Assembly: GCA_029938515.1 (NCBI GenBank)
Contig: JAOZUU010000041.1
Span: forward strand, 1,744-6,761
DNA: 5,018 bases
Reading direction: 5' to 3'
Origin: Desulfobacterales bacterium
GTDB taxonomy: Bacteria > Desulfobacterota > Desulfobacteria > Desulfobacterales > QNYZ01
Shown here: positions 4,660 through 5,018 of the stretch, one piece after another
Layout: each line of letters starts with the position of its first letter
Numbering within the stretch: position 1 is the stretch's first letter
Translations under genes and position numbers: made by a program
The notes under the pieces: model-generated
The model's database searches: none
Told to the model about the DNA's origin: nothing
The model's input: the letters and a program-made list of their open reading frames with translations, nothing else

Positions 4660-5018
4660 ATGATTATTGACTTCCATACCCACATATTCCCTAAAAACAT
4701 CCGGCAAAACCGGTCGGCTTATTTTGAAAATGAACCGGCGTTTGAGCTATTGTATCGTTCCCCCAAATCCAAAATGGTCGGTGCGGACGCACTGGTTCGA
4801 GCCATGGATGAACAAGGGGTGGACAAATCGGTTGTGTTCGGTTTTCCCTGGCAAACGGAAAAGGTTTTTAAAACACACAACAACTACATCATGGCCGCCG
4901 TCGAGCGGTATCCGGATCGATTGATCGGGTTTGGCTGTTTCGATCCGCTCCAGGTCGGGGCGGCGATGGAGACCGAACGATGCCTTGAAAACGGGCTTGC
5001 CGGTATCGGCGAACTGGG
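4660..5018 (+). CDS. Metal-dependent amidohydrolase, TIM-barrel (Amidohydrolase 2/COG2159-like), 3' end cut by window edge
   Basis: The frame is open from the ATG at 4660 to the end of the window, giving the first 119 residues of a protein whose family usually runs to about 260-350. The N-terminus MIIDFHTHIFP carries the HxH metal-binding pair H6 and H8 at the end of barrel strand 1. ADALVRAMDEQGVDKSVVFGFPW (42-64) and the later block ERYPDRLIGFGCFDP (82-96) are the familiar second and third barrel units of amidohydrolase-2 proteins, which hydrolyse or decarboxylate varied small substrates. Substrate cannot be inferred. An in-frame stop at 4633-4635 leaves no other ATG upstream. The ribosome site is poor: ACGGA at 4647-4651 is the best spaced candidate, as AGGA at 4655-4658 is too close. 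It is transcribed divergently from the gene at 3833-4381 across a region with promoters on both strands. Confidence 0.82.
   Translation, partial: MIIDFHTHIFPKNIRQNRSAYFENEPAFELLYRSPKSKMVGADALVRAMDEQGVDKSVVFGFPWQTEKVFKTHNNYIMAAVERYPDRLIGFGCFDPLQVGAAMETERCLENGLAGIGEL

Noticed and set aside
4667..4924. An 85-codon plus-strand frame at the right end
   Set aside because: It lies in another frame within the amidohydrolase, whose HxH motif and barrel segments are clear in the frame from 4660.

Overview
The window looks like ordinary chromosome from an anaerobic, moderately GC-rich Gram-negative bacterium. I infer a Desulfobacterota (sulfate-reducer-like) lineage from degenerate heptamer repeats between genes, a stand-alone pyruvate-kinase-C-terminal-like protein of a type I associate with archaea and anaerobes, and the general codon and base composition. 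That assignment rests on family recall, not on a marker gene.

Layout, left to right. Positions 1-1639 (+) hold the end of a peptide/nickel-type ABC transporter locus: the C-terminal two thirds of an OppD/DppD ATPase, cut by the window edge, overlapping by 8 bases a complete OppF/DppF ATPase. Positions 1640-1950 are non-coding: a six-unit 7-bp degenerate repeat, a weak REP-like hairpin, AT-rich sequence, and a clear stem-loop just upstream of the next gene. Positions 1951-3800 (+) hold a ketopantoate reductase-family gene (panE) and panB, which together would turn 2-oxoisovalerate into pantoate for CoA synthesis. PanB makes ketopantoate using methylene-tetrahydrofolate and PanE reduces it. Neither panC nor panD is in the window.

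Convergent with panB, on the minus strand at 3833-4381, is a 182-residue protein of the AF0103/MTH1675-like family, related in fold to the pyruvate kinase C-terminal domain and of unknown function. Positions 4382-4659 form a divergent control region with one good sigma70-type promoter per strand, each with a small inverted repeat lying over its predicted start point, plus a second, closer plus-strand promoter candidate. From 4660 (+) the first 119 residues of a metal-dependent TIM-barrel amidohydrolase run off the right edge.

I do not see a CRISPR array, tRNA, rRNA, insertion sequence or evident new defence or mobile system. The points most worth a second look are the divergent control region, an acidic residue in PanE that suggests NADH rather than NADPH use, the orphan protein next to the pantoate genes, and the heptamer repeats.
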